In this document: piece by piece, positions 23,728-31,537 of the stretch | Layout: each line of letters starts with the position of its first letter | Numbering within the stretch: position 1 is the stretch's first letter | DNA from: Curtobacterium sp. MCBA15_001 | Lineage (GTDB): Bacteria; Actinomycetota; Actinomycetes; Actinomycetales; Microbacteriaceae | Length of the DNA: 37,173 nt | Direction: 5' to 3' | Assembly (NCBI RefSeq): GCF_001864835.1 | Contig: NZ_MJGI01000021.1 | Span: 367,231 to 404,403 of the forward strand | Made by a program: the position numbers and the translations under genes | The notes under the pieces: generated by a model | What the model was told of the DNA's origin: nothing | Seen by the model: only the letters and a program-made list of their open reading frames with translations | The model's database searches: none

Positions 23728-25070
23728 CGTGCGGCTCCCGCCGGTTCCCATGCTTCACGCTGTCCTGCTCCGAGGAGCAGGAAGCCCTGCTTGCGGACGC
23801 CGTCGCCACCGTTGGCGAAGCCGTCGTAGTCGATCTCGGCCATCGTGGCCGGGTGCGCGACCCACTGCTTGACGAGGTCGACGCTGGCGTCCTCGGCCCA
23901 GGCGCGGAGTTGCTCGGCGTCGAACGGCCCCGCCGCGGGCGTGTGCTCACCGCGCGTCACCGCGTCGAGCACGGTCGCCAGGTGGTCGTCGCCCTGCTCG
24001 GCCTCGGCTGCGAGGGCATCGAGTCCGGCGCGGTAGGCCTCGACGTCGACGGGCAGACCGTCGGGTCGCCAGCCGTCGCCGGCTCCGTCCGCGATCTGTG
24101 CGTCCACGCGGAGCGCGATGTCCACCTGGGCGCCGTCCTGCGGGACGACGACGCGGGCCATCGCCCGGAGCGTCGTGAGCTGCTCAGGCGTGAGGGCACG
24201 CGGTGCAGCGTCGGGGTCGTCCGGCAATGCGCGCACGGCCAGGATGCCGCGGGTGCGGGCGCTGACCCGGGGCGACGCGATCACTCGGGCGTTCGCGGCG
24301 GGGACGACCGGCGACGGAGCGACACGGCGCTCCCAGAACGCGCGGATGCGCTCGGCGACCTGGTCGGGGCGTTCCCACGGCAACAGGTGCGCGGCACCGT
24401 CGACCACGTCGAACTCGCCGTTGGGCCAGTGCGGCAGGTTCAGGGTGCGCTGGGCCTCGGCGCCGAGGTCGCCGTCGGCAGCGCCGGCCAGGATCAGCGC
24501 AGGAACGGGGTTCGGCCCGAAGACGTTCGACCAGTCCTCGCGCGAACCGCGGACCAGCCAGTCGGTCCATGCCTGCGGGACGGCGCGTTGGACGTCGTGC
24601 ACCGCCATCGCGTGCGGCTCGGGCGGCAGCTGCTCGTCCGTGTTCGCAGCGACGAACTCGTCGGCCTCGTCTGCGCCGATCTCACCGTCCGCGGCCCAGT
24701 CGAGCATCCGCTGGCGGCGCTCGTCGTCCATGGGTTCGGGCGACAGGGGCGACGCCGCGAGCAGCACGACGGCGCGGAGTCCGAACAGGCCGTTCGATCC
24801 GTCGATGGTGCGCGACGCGACGACCGAGGCCACCTTGCCGCCCATCGAGTGCCCGATCAGGGCCCACTCGGTCGCGCCGCTCCGGCCGACGGCGCGCTCG
24901 ACGAGCTCCACCATCTCCTCGACGGTGGTGCCGGTCGCGGCCGTGGACCGCCCGAACCCGGGCAGGTCGATGCCGATCAGGTCGAGCGTGCCGGCGAGGC
25001 GGGCGCGCATGGTGGCGAACTCCTCGGAGCTGGAGCCGAGGGCGTGGAGGCAGAACGCGGTCGCCGTCAT
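23724..25070 (-). CDS. Alpha/beta hydrolase fused to gluconate 2-dehydrogenase subunit 3-like domain
   Basis: A 448-residue two-domain protein. Residues 1-265 are an alpha/beta hydrolase: GIDLPGFGRS, nucleophile GHSMGG (Ser 75) and a likely catalytic His in DGAAHLLPW. After a Pro/Ala/Arg-rich linker, residues from about 305 to the end match the small subunit of gluconate-2-dehydrogenase-type enzymes (LTPEQLTTLRAMARVVVP ... DYDGFANGGDGVRKQGF). Subunit 3 is normally a separate, often Tat-exported protein. Here there is no signal peptide and no internal ribosome binding site before the second domain, so it appears to be a genuine fusion. It overlaps the GMC gene and is divergent from a GntR regulator. 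Confidence 0.82.
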   Translation of the reverse strand: MTATAFCLHALGSSSEEFATMRARLAGTLDLIGIDLPGFGRSTAATGTTVEEMVELVERAVGRSGATEWALIGHSMGGKVASVVASRTIDGSNGLFGLRAVVLLAASPLSPEPMDDERRQRMLDWAADGEIGADEADEFVAANTDEQLPPEPHAMAVHDVQRAVPQAWTDWLVRGSREDWSNVFGPNPVPALILAGAADGDLGAEAQRTLNLPHWPNGEFDVVDGAAHLLPWERPDQVAERIRAFWERRVAPSPVVPAANARVIASPRVSARTRGILAVRALPDDPDAAPRALTPEQLTTLRAMARVVVPQDGAQVDIALRVDAQIADGAGDGWRPDGLPVDVEAYRAGLDALAAEAEQGDDHLATVLDAVTRGEHTPAAGPFDAEQLRAWAEDASVDLVKQWVAHPATMAEIDYDGFANGGDGVRKQGFLLLGAGQREAWEPAGAAR

Positions 25071-25183
25071 GCTTCGTTTGTACGGGGTGCCACTGACGTC
25101 CTCCCAGCCGGTTGTACCCCCTGGCCGGTGGCGTCGGGACGGTCTGGAGGCCCGGCTCGGCCCCGGCGTGCTGGTCGCGTCCC

Positions 25184-25189
25184 TAGGAT
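25184..25189 (+). promoter_or_regulatory. -10 element of a leaderless promoter for the GntR gene
   Basis: TAGGAT, seven bases, then the GTG at 25197. The GGAGG in that spacer is only one base from the GTG, too close to act as a ribosome binding site. Confidence 0.4.
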
Positions 25190-25196
25190 CGGAGGC

Positions 25197-25913
25197 GTGA
25201 CGACGACGGTCCCCGGCTTCCCCTCGGAGCGCATCACCCAGCGCGGTCTGCGCGACCGCGTCTACGACCGCGTGCTCGACGTGCTCATGGGACACGATGT
25301 CGAACCGGGCATGCGGCTGTCGATCGACGGCCTGGCTCGGACGCTCGGGGTCTCGCCGACCCCGGTGCGCGAGGCGCTGGTGCAGCTCGAGCGGACCGGC
25401 CTGGTCGTGCGCGAGGCGAACAAGGGGTACCGCGTGGCACCGCCGTTGGCGGGGGACCAGCTCGAGGCGCTGTTCGACACCCGGCTCATCATCGAGAGCG
25501 GGGCGGTCGAGCTCGCAGCCCGCGGCGACGTGCACGCCCTGCGGGAGCGGCTCGAGGCGGCGCTCGCCCAGCAGGCCGCGGTGGTGCGGGAGATCGCGGC
25601 CGTCGGTGTGGCGAGCGCGTCGGAGGAGCTGATGGCGCGGTTCTTCCGGAGCGACTGGCAGTTCCACCAGGTGGTCTTCGATGCCACGCACAACCCGTTC
25701 CTGCAGGAGATGTCCGAGGTCATCACCACACGGGTGCACCGGATGCGGCAGATCGTCGAAGGTGGCGACGACGACACGGACCGCGCGGTGCACGAGCACC
25801 AGGCCATCGTCGATGCGCTGGCCGTCGACCCGCAGCGGGCCGTGGTGGCGATGCGGACGCACATCGAGGCCGTCCGCGAGCGCTCCCGGGCGGACGCGTC
25901 GCACACGGCGTGA
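25197..25913 (+). CDS. GntR-family (FadR subfamily) transcriptional regulator
   Basis: A 238-residue regulator. The winged helix-turn-helix is near residues 15-82 (LSIDGLARTLGVSPTPVREAL then LVVREANKGYRV). The C-terminal FCD domain (about 90-230) has the expected helical bundle and candidate metal-binding residues (DTRLIIES, FHQVVFDATHN, HEHQAI). Such regulators release DNA on binding small organic acids or sugar acids. It is divergent from the hydrolase/GMC pair. It is also the only GntR regulator near the sugar-acid operon at 27340, whose promoter carries a suitable palindrome, so either could be its target. Confidence 0.88.
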   Translation: MTTTVPGFPSERITQRGLRDRVYDRVLDVLMGHDVEPGMRLSIDGLARTLGVSPTPVREALVQLERTGLVVREANKGYRVAPPLAGDQLEALFDTRLIIESGAVELAARGDVHALRERLEAALAQQAAVVREIAAVGVASASEELMARFFRSDWQFHQVVFDATHNPFLQEMSEVITTRVHRMRQIVEGGDDDTDRAVHEHQAIVDALAVDPQRAVVAMRTHIEAVRERSRADASHTA

Positions 25914-25937
25914 CCCGCGCTCCGACGAAGAAGGCTG

Positions 25938-27122
25938 ATGATGGCTCCCATCCTCCGTGACGTGTACATCTGGCCCCCGACCGGGGTCCCCGACCGGAAG
26001 TGGGACGTCTCTGCGGAGCTCAGCATCGTCGGCTGTCCGGTCGACGACATGGATGCACTCCTCCGAGGTTCGCGGAAGGTGTCAGAGGCGCTGGGCGAAG
26101 CACTCGAGGCGCGACGCATCGTCGTGCCGCGGTCCTCGATCCGCTTGATCCCCGGGGGGCTCTCCGACTCGGCAGATGTGCACGTCGAGGTGTCGGACTG
26201 GATGCGCGATGGCGACGACATCGCGTGGGTGTTCGTTCCGAGGGGCTTCCACAACCTGAGCGCGTCGGACCGGGACGATGTCGTGCTGTCGATGTGGGAG
26301 GAGACGCTGTGCTTCTTCGCTGAACGCCGCGGATGGGACCGTTCGGCAGTGTCCGAAGCAGCGGCCGCGGTGCGGCGACGAGACCTCACGGCAGCGTGGG
26401 CAGGCCCCTGGAAGTGGAACCGCGGACGGTCGACGCAGATGCGTCTCGTCGGATCCCTGTGGGACGACGGGTTCCTCCGCGTGCACGTCGAGACCGTGGA
26501 CCGGGGTGGAACCGTCCAGCGGTCTGAGCCGGTCGTCGGGGGCACGACGCGGCCCGGGTTCGCACGAGCAGTCCGCGCGACCCGATGGTCCTCGGCGACC
26601 ACTGTGCAGATCGGGGTGCTGCCGTCCGCACTGACAGAAGTCGCCTCCGTGTTCGAGTTCGACACCACGACCGGGCAGCTCAGCGGTGGCGACGACAGCG
26701 AGCGTGTGATCCCGATCTCGCCGACGGGGCCAGCGTCTCCTGTCGGATTCCGTCTGACGCTCCAGCGCGTCGACGGAGTCGCTGTCTCGTGGGGCGGGGG
26801 TGGTCCGACGAACGGCGTGCCGCCGGCGTACCTCGATGAGATGAACCGCCTCGGGAGCGTCATCCGGTCACCGCTCTGGCTGACGTGGTGGGCGCGTGCG
26901 GAGGTCAACGAGGTCGATGGGTACGTCGACTACAACCCCACGACCTCGACGTCCCTCGTCCGGTTCACGGGCCGGAGACTCACGCTGATCCTGCGGCGCT
27001 CGACTGACACGATTCCTCCTGGCGGAGTGGAAGCAGCGACGCTTGCGCGATCAGACCTGGGAGCCGCTGTTCGACGAGTGGCCGAGCGGAGATCGTTGGG
27101 CTCACCGCCTCCGCTTCACTGA
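25938..27122 (+). CDS. Hypothetical protein, 394 residues
   Basis: A soluble-looking protein with no signal peptide or membrane segment. It is unusually rich in tryptophan (IWPP, VSDWM, IAWVF, AWAGPWKWNRG, SPLWLTWWAR). The first 145 residues look alpha/beta, the rest mostly beta. I recognise no family. AAGAAGG upstream serves two adjacent ATGs, 25938 and 25941. It follows the GntR gene by 24 bases and could be cotranscribed with it. Codon bias is a little weaker than in flanking metabolic genes. A strong hairpin follows 37 bases after the stop, closing the unit before the sugar-acid operon. Confidence 0.7.
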   Translation: MMAPILRDVYIWPPTGVPDRKWDVSAELSIVGCPVDDMDALLRGSRKVSEALGEALEARRIVVPRSSIRLIPGGLSDSADVHVEVSDWMRDGDDIAWVFVPRGFHNLSASDRDDVVLSMWEETLCFFAERRGWDRSAVSEAAAAVRRRDLTAAWAGPWKWNRGRSTQMRLVGSLWDDGFLRVHVETVDRGGTVQRSEPVVGGTTRPGFARAVRATRWSSATTVQIGVLPSALTEVASVFEFDTTTGQLSGGDDSERVIPISPTGPASPVGFRLTLQRVDGVAVSWGGGGPTNGVPPAYLDEMNRLGSVIRSPLWLTWWARAEVNEVDGYVDYNPTTSTSLVRFTGRRLTLILRRSTDTIPPGGVEAATLARSDLGAAVRRVAERRSLGSPPPLH

Positions 27123-27159
27123 GTTCCGAGCGGGTCGAGGGCGTCGTCGTGAACGGGGC

Positions 27160-27200
27160 GGACGCCCGTGCCGGAGTTCGGGTCAGCGGCACGGGCGTCC
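27160..27200 (+). terminator. Terminator hairpin
   Basis: GGACGCCCGTGCCG, 13 bases, CGGCACGGGCGTCC: a perfect 14-bp stem 37 bases after the stop of the hypothetical gene. There is no T tract, as is usual in high-GC actinobacteria. Confidence 0.7.
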
Positions 27201-27259
27201 TGATCCTCCGAGCCCGATCTCCTTCGGAGCCCCTCCTCCGGGGGGTTTGGTCGAATTCC

Positions 27260-27287
27260 TTGCGCTGCACACCGATCGGAGTATCTT
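27260..27287 (+). promoter_or_regulatory. Promoter of the sugar-acid operon
   Basis: TTGCGC (27260-27265), 16 bases, TATCTT (27282-27287). This is the best sigma-70-type promoter seen in the window, and it lies directly before the operator palindrome. Confidence 0.65.
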
Positions 27288-27288
27288 T

Positions 27289-27303
27289 CCTACAGGATGT
27301 AGG
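27289..27303. promoter_or_regulatory. 6-3-6 palindromic operator
   Basis: CCTACA GGA TGTAGG is a perfect inverted repeat that starts one base after the -10 hexamer and covers the predicted transcription start. Bound protein would block the promoter, so it is most likely a repressor site. The size and spacing suit GntR-family dimers. Confidence 0.6.
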
Positions 27304-27339
27304 TTCACCGCCGAACCGACACATGCGAAGGAGCATCCC

Positions 27340-28341
27340 GTGAGCACACCGCAGGACTGGGTCCAGCAGGACTGGGACACCACGACCTGGACCGCCGACT
27401 CCTGGCCGATCGCCGCCTGCCTGCACGGGTTCCCGGCCGTGGCCCGCAACGGTGTCGCCTTCCACGACGCGGACGTCGCGGTCTGGGACGACGTGTTCGG
27501 GCAGATCGCCGCCGCGGGGTTCTCCCTCGCCGAACTCGCGGACAGCCACGTCCGGCCCGCCGACCTCGAGGCATCCCGTCGCGAGGAGCTCTTCGCCGTC
27601 GCGCGGCACCACGGCATCGGGATCCCCTCGGTGCACCTGCAGCGGAAGAGCATCATCCAGCCGGGGCACGAGGCCGAGAACCTGGCGTACGCGCACCGCA
27701 CGATCGACGCCGCGGCCGAGTGGGGCATGCAGGTCTTCTCGACCGGCCTGCACCAGCCGTTCACCGACGCCCAGCGACGCGCGCTGTGGTTCTGGACGGC
27801 GCAGGGCCCGAAGGACCCGGACGACCCCGAGGTGTGGGCAGCCGCCGTCGCACGGCTCCGCGAACTGGGCGAGCACGCGGCGTCGGTCGGGCTGCCGATG
27901 GCGCTCGAGCTCTACGAGGACACCTACCTCGGCATCGCGGACAGCGCGGTGCGCCTGGTCGAGGAGATCGGCCTCGACACCGTCGGCCTGAACGCGGACG
28001 TCGCCAACCTGATCCGCCTGCACCGCCCGGTGGAGGACTGGCGCGAACTGTTCGCGAAGACGATGCCGTACGCCAACTACCTGCACGTGAAGAACTACAC
28101 GCGGGACGAAGCCGGCGACGGCAGCTGGGCGACGAGCGTGCCGAGCACGATGGAGGCCGGGCTCATCAACTACCGCCAGGTCCTGCGCGACGCGGTCGCC
28201 GACGGGTTCCGCGGCATCGTCATGACCGAGCAGTACGGCGGCGACAGCCTGGGTGTCTGCGCCACCAACCAGCAGTACATCCGTGGCGTCCTGGCGACCG
28301 CGGACCTCAGCACCACCACCCCCGAAGGAGCAACTCGATGA
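27340..28341 (+). CDS. TIM-barrel sugar isomerase/epimerase-family enzyme, candidate 3-oxo-acid decarboxylase
   Basis: A 333-residue protein of the xylose-isomerase-like TIM barrel (AP endonuclease family 2) group. The four metal ligands typical of the fold can be placed: Glu in ALELYEDT, Asp in NADVANL, His in YLHVKNYT and Glu in TEQYGG. In known D-apionate breakdown a protein of this fold (OiaC) decarboxylates 3-oxo-isoapionate to L-erythrulose. By context this could do the same or a similar reaction. The start is the GTG with GAAGGAG six bases upstream. It is the first gene of the operon and overlaps the next by ATGA. An isomerase role remains possible. Confidence 0.75.
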   Translation: MSTPQDWVQQDWDTTTWTADSWPIAACLHGFPAVARNGVAFHDADVAVWDDVFGQIAAAGFSLAELADSHVRPADLEASRREELFAVARHHGIGIPSVHLQRKSIIQPGHEAENLAYAHRTIDAAAEWGMQVFSTGLHQPFTDAQRRALWFWTAQGPKDPDDPEVWAAAVARLRELGEHAASVGLPMALELYEDTYLGIADSAVRLVEEIGLDTVGLNADVANLIRLHRPVEDWRELFAKTMPYANYLHVKNYTRDEAGDGSWATSVPSTMEAGLINYRQVLRDAVADGFRGIVMTEQYGGDSLGVCATNQQYIRGVLATADLSTTTPEGATR

Positions 28342-29291
28342 GCACCCTCGACATCGCCGTCGTCGGTTCCGGCTACATGGGCGGCGGCATCGCCCAGGTC
28401 CTCGCACTCGCCGGCCACACCGTCCGCATCGCCGACGTCTCCGGGGACGTCGCCCGCGCCAACCTCGACCGGCTGCTCGGCGAGACCGCGCAGTTCGTCG
28501 CGGACGGTCTGTTCCCCGAGGACGCCGTCGAGCGCGTCCGTGCCCACCTCAGCGCCGCCGAGACGATCGAGGATGCGGTCGCCACCGCCGACTTCGTCGA
28601 GGAGGCCGTCCCGGAGAAGCTCGCGATCAAGCACGAGACCCTCCGCCGCATCAGCGCGGCAGCCCGACCGGACGCCGTGATCGGGTCGAACACGTCGACG
28701 ATCCTGATCGAGTCGCTCGCCGAGGCCGTCACCGGTCCGGAGCGGTTCCTCGGCGTGCACTTCTCGAACCCCGCACCGTTCATCCCGGGTGTCGAGCTCA
28801 TCCCGCACCCCACGACGACCGACCACGCCCTGCAGGTAGGCGAGACCGTCGTCGCCGCCACGGGCAAGCAGTCGGCACGGGTGCAGGACTCGACCGGGTT
28901 CGTGCTGAACCGCCTGCAGTACGCGCTGTTCGACGAGGCGACGAAGATCGCCGACGAGGGCATCGCGACCCCGGACGACATCGACACCATCGTCCGGACC
29001 ACCTTCGGGTTCCGCCTGCCGTTCTTCGGCCCGTTCGCGATCGCCGACATGGCGGGCCTGGACGTGTACGCGTTCTGCTTCGAGTCGCTGCAGACCCGCT
29101 GGCCCGAACGCTTCGCGACCCCGCCGTCGCTGCAGCAGCACGTCGACGCTGGTGAGCTCGGCACCAAGTCCGGCTCGGGCTACCTCGACGTGCCGGCCGA
29201 TCGCACGCCCGAGCTCGTCGCCTACCGCAACCGCGCCTACGTCGCCATGCAGAAGCTCCTCGACGAGCTCGGCCCGGCGCCGATCCACTGA
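28338..29291 (+). CDS. 3-hydroxyacyl-CoA-dehydrogenase-like NAD oxidoreductase (candidate sugar-acid 3-dehydrogenase)
   Basis: A 317-residue protein of the HCDH fold. The Rossmann motif GSGYMGGGIAQ is at 10-20, the catalytic region is GVHFSNPAPFIPGVELI, and a C-terminal helical domain follows (DDIDTIVRTTFGFRLPFFGPF). No fatty-acid oxidation genes are near. In carbohydrate settings this family includes L-gulonate 3-dehydrogenase (CRYL1), which oxidises the C3 hydroxyl of an aldonate. Such a reaction on a C5 acid would give the beta-keto acid for the upstream decarboxylase candidate. The start overlaps the previous stop (ATGA), with GAAGGAG upstream. Confidence 0.8.
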   Translation: MSTLDIAVVGSGYMGGGIAQVLALAGHTVRIADVSGDVARANLDRLLGETAQFVADGLFPEDAVERVRAHLSAAETIEDAVATADFVEEAVPEKLAIKHETLRRISAAARPDAVIGSNTSTILIESLAEAVTGPERFLGVHFSNPAPFIPGVELIPHPTTTDHALQVGETVVAATGKQSARVQDSTGFVLNRLQYALFDEATKIADEGIATPDDIDTIVRTTFGFRLPFFGPFAIADMAGLDVYAFCFESLQTRWPERFATPPSLQQHVDAGELGTKSGSGYLDVPADRTPELVAYRNRAYVAMQKLLDELGPAPIH

Positions 29292-29308
29292 GCCAGGAGG
29301 ACCAGCAG

Positions 29309-30070
29309 ATGACCGGAGAGCACCGCACCGTCGTCCTGACGGGCGCCGCATCGCCGCGTGGCATCGGCCGCGCCACCGCCCACCACCTGGCCGAGGCCGG
29401 CTGGGACGTCGGGATCATCGACCTCGACGACGCGGCTTCGCAGGCCGTCGCCGCCGAGATCCACGACCAGCACGGTGTCCGCGCCGTCGGGGTCGGCGCG
29501 GACGTCGCCGACGAGGCATCCGTCCGCAGGGCGTTCGACACGATCGAGGCCGACCTCGCACCGGTCACCGCGCTGGTGAACCTGGCCGGGGTGTCCTCGG
29601 CGCACGCCTACCTCGACCTGCCGCCGGGGGAGTGGCACCGTGTGCTGTCGATCAACCTCGACGGCGTGCACTTCGCCAGCCTGCGCGCTGCGGAGTCGAT
29701 GGTGCGGAGCGGGTACGGCCGCATCGTCAACCTGTCGTCGGTCTCCGCCCAGCGCGGCGGCGGCACCTTCAGCAAGACGCCGTACACGGTCGCCAAGGCC
29801 GGCGTGATCGGCCTGACCCGGGGCCTCGCACGCGAGCTCGGACCGCGGGGCGTGACCGTCAACGCGATCGCCCCCGGCCCGATCGACACCGACATCATGG
29901 GCGGCACCCTGACCGAGGAGCGCAAGACCGCTATGGCCGCCGACGGGGTCCTGCCCCGCATCGGGACCACGCGGGACATCGCCGCCGCGGTCGCCTACCT
30001 GATCAGCGAGGACGCCGGGTTCGTCACCGGACAGACGCTGAACGTCGACGGTGGCCTCTACATGCACTAG
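29309..30070 (+). CDS. SDR-family oxidoreductase
   Basis: A 253-residue classical SDR. Cofactor motif TGAASPRGIG (11-20), NLAG at about 91-94, catalytic Ser in NLSSVSA (about 143-144), Tyr 159 and Lys 163 in YTVAK, and the C-terminal GQTLNVDGG. The family interconverts alcohols and ketones on sugars, polyols or acyl carriers. Within this operon it probably oxidises the sugar, lactone precursor or polyol that enters the pathway. A good AGGAGG lies upstream, 17 bases after the preceding gene. Confidence 0.85.
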   Translation: MTGEHRTVVLTGAASPRGIGRATAHHLAEAGWDVGIIDLDDAASQAVAAEIHDQHGVRAVGVGADVADEASVRRAFDTIEADLAPVTALVNLAGVSSAHAYLDLPPGEWHRVLSINLDGVHFASLRAAESMVRSGYGRIVNLSSVSAQRGGGTFSKTPYTVAKAGVIGLTRGLARELGPRGVTVNAIAPGPIDTDIMGGTLTEERKTAMAADGVLPRIGTTRDIAAAVAYLISEDAGFVTGQTLNVDGGLYMH

Positions 30071-30154
30071 GCCCGACCACCCGCGGGGCGCGCGCCGACG
30101 AGGCGACGCATCCCGCGCCTCCCGTCTGCACCGTGTTCGCAAAGGAGCGATCTC

Positions 30155-31537
30155 GTGTCCCAGTCCCATGTGCCCGCCCTCGGGTCGACGAACGACCCCG
30201 GCCTGGAGTCCGCCATCGGCAAGGCGACCAAGCACCTCATGCCGATGCTCGTCATCCTGTACTTCGTCGCCTTCCTCGACCGGACCAACGTCGGGTTCGC
30301 GGAGGAGGCCCTCAGCGTCGACCGCGGCATCTCCGACGCGGCGTTCGCGCTCGGCGCCGGCATCTTCTTCATCGGCTACGCGATCTTCGAGATCCCGTCG
30401 AACCTCCTGCTCAAGCGGTTCGGGGCGCGCTTCTGGCTCGCCCGCATCGCGATCACGTGGGGCATCGTCGCCGCGCTGTTCGCCTTCACGACGAACGACA
30501 CCATGTTCATCGTGCTGCGCTTCGTCCTCGGCGTGACCGAGGCGGGGCTGTTCCCGGGCGTGATCATGTACCTGTCCGAGTGGTTCCCGAACAAGGTCCG
30601 CGTGCGGATGTTCGCGATCTTCTACCTGGCGCAGCCGTTCTCGCAGATGATCGGTGCGCCGCTCTCCGGCGGGCTGATCAGCGTCGGCGACCAGGCGACG
30701 CCGTTCCACGGGTGGCAGGTGATGTTCGCTGGCGAGGGCGTGTTGGCGGTGCTCGCCGGCATCGCTGCCCTGGTGTTCCTGACGAACAGCCCGCAGAAGG
30801 CGAAGTGGCTCGACCAGGGCGAGAAGGACTCGTTGACGGCGGCCATGGCCCGCGAGGACACCGCTCGCAGCGAGGACGGCCCGACCGGGATCTGGAAGGC
30901 GATGGCGAGCGGCCGCGTCTGGTACTTCACGATCATCTACTTCTGCCTGCAGGTCGCCGTCTACGGCACGACGTTCTACCTGCCGCAGCAGGTGGCCTCG
31001 CTGCTCGGGCAGGACGTCGGCTGGCAGGTCGGCCTGGTCACCGCGATCCCGTGGCTGGTCGGCCTGGTCGCCTGCTACCTCGTCGGGTCGAAGGCGGACA
31101 CGGTCGGCCGTCGTCGCCGGTGGGGCGCGATGTTCTACGTCACGACCGGGCTGTCGATCCTCGGCTCCGCGTGGGCCGGCGCGAACGGGCAGCCGGTCCT
31201 CGGCATCCTGTTCATCACGCTGGCGGTCGCGAGCTTCCTGGCCGTCGGCCCGATCACCTGGGCCTACCCGACCGCGTTCCTGACGGGAGCCGCGGCGGCC
31301 GCGGGCATCGGCCTGATCAACTCGCTCGGCAACCTGGGCGGGTTCGTGGCCCCGATCATGCGCACCGCGATCAACGAGGTGGTCCCGACGGACAGCGGTG
31401 CGTTCGGCATCGTGTCGCTCGGGGTGCTCGCCTTCGTGGCAGCGGTGATGATCTTCTGTACGAAGTTCTTCCGCGGTGCTCGCGCGGACGAACTGCTGGA
31501 CACCAGTCACGTGGCGACGAAGGAGACGACCCGATGA
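30155..31537 (+). CDS. MFS transporter, anion:cation symporter (ACS) family
   Basis: A 460-residue, 12-helix major facilitator. FLDRTNVGFA after helix 1, IPSNLLLKRFGARFWLAR between helices 2 and 3, and LGVTEAGLFPGVIMYLSEWF are hallmarks of the ACS family, whose characterised members carry organic anions such as tartrate, glucarate, galactonate and phthalate. A sugar acid is therefore the likeliest cargo. The start is GTG with AAAGGAG eight bases upstream. The 3' end overlaps the kinase gene by ATGA, tying import to phosphorylation of a downstream intermediate. Confidence 0.88.
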   Translation: MSQSHVPALGSTNDPGLESAIGKATKHLMPMLVILYFVAFLDRTNVGFAEEALSVDRGISDAAFALGAGIFFIGYAIFEIPSNLLLKRFGARFWLARIAITWGIVAALFAFTTNDTMFIVLRFVLGVTEAGLFPGVIMYLSEWFPNKVRVRMFAIFYLAQPFSQMIGAPLSGGLISVGDQATPFHGWQVMFAGEGVLAVLAGIAALVFLTNSPQKAKWLDQGEKDSLTAAMAREDTARSEDGPTGIWKAMASGRVWYFTIIYFCLQVAVYGTTFYLPQQVASLLGQDVGWQVGLVTAIPWLVGLVACYLVGSKADTVGRRRRWGAMFYVTTGLSILGSAWAGANGQPVLGILFITLAVASFLAVGPITWAYPTAFLTGAAAAAGIGLINSLGNLGGFVAPIMRTAINEVVPTDSGAFGIVSLGVLAFVAAVMIFCTKFFRGARADELLDTSHVATKETTR

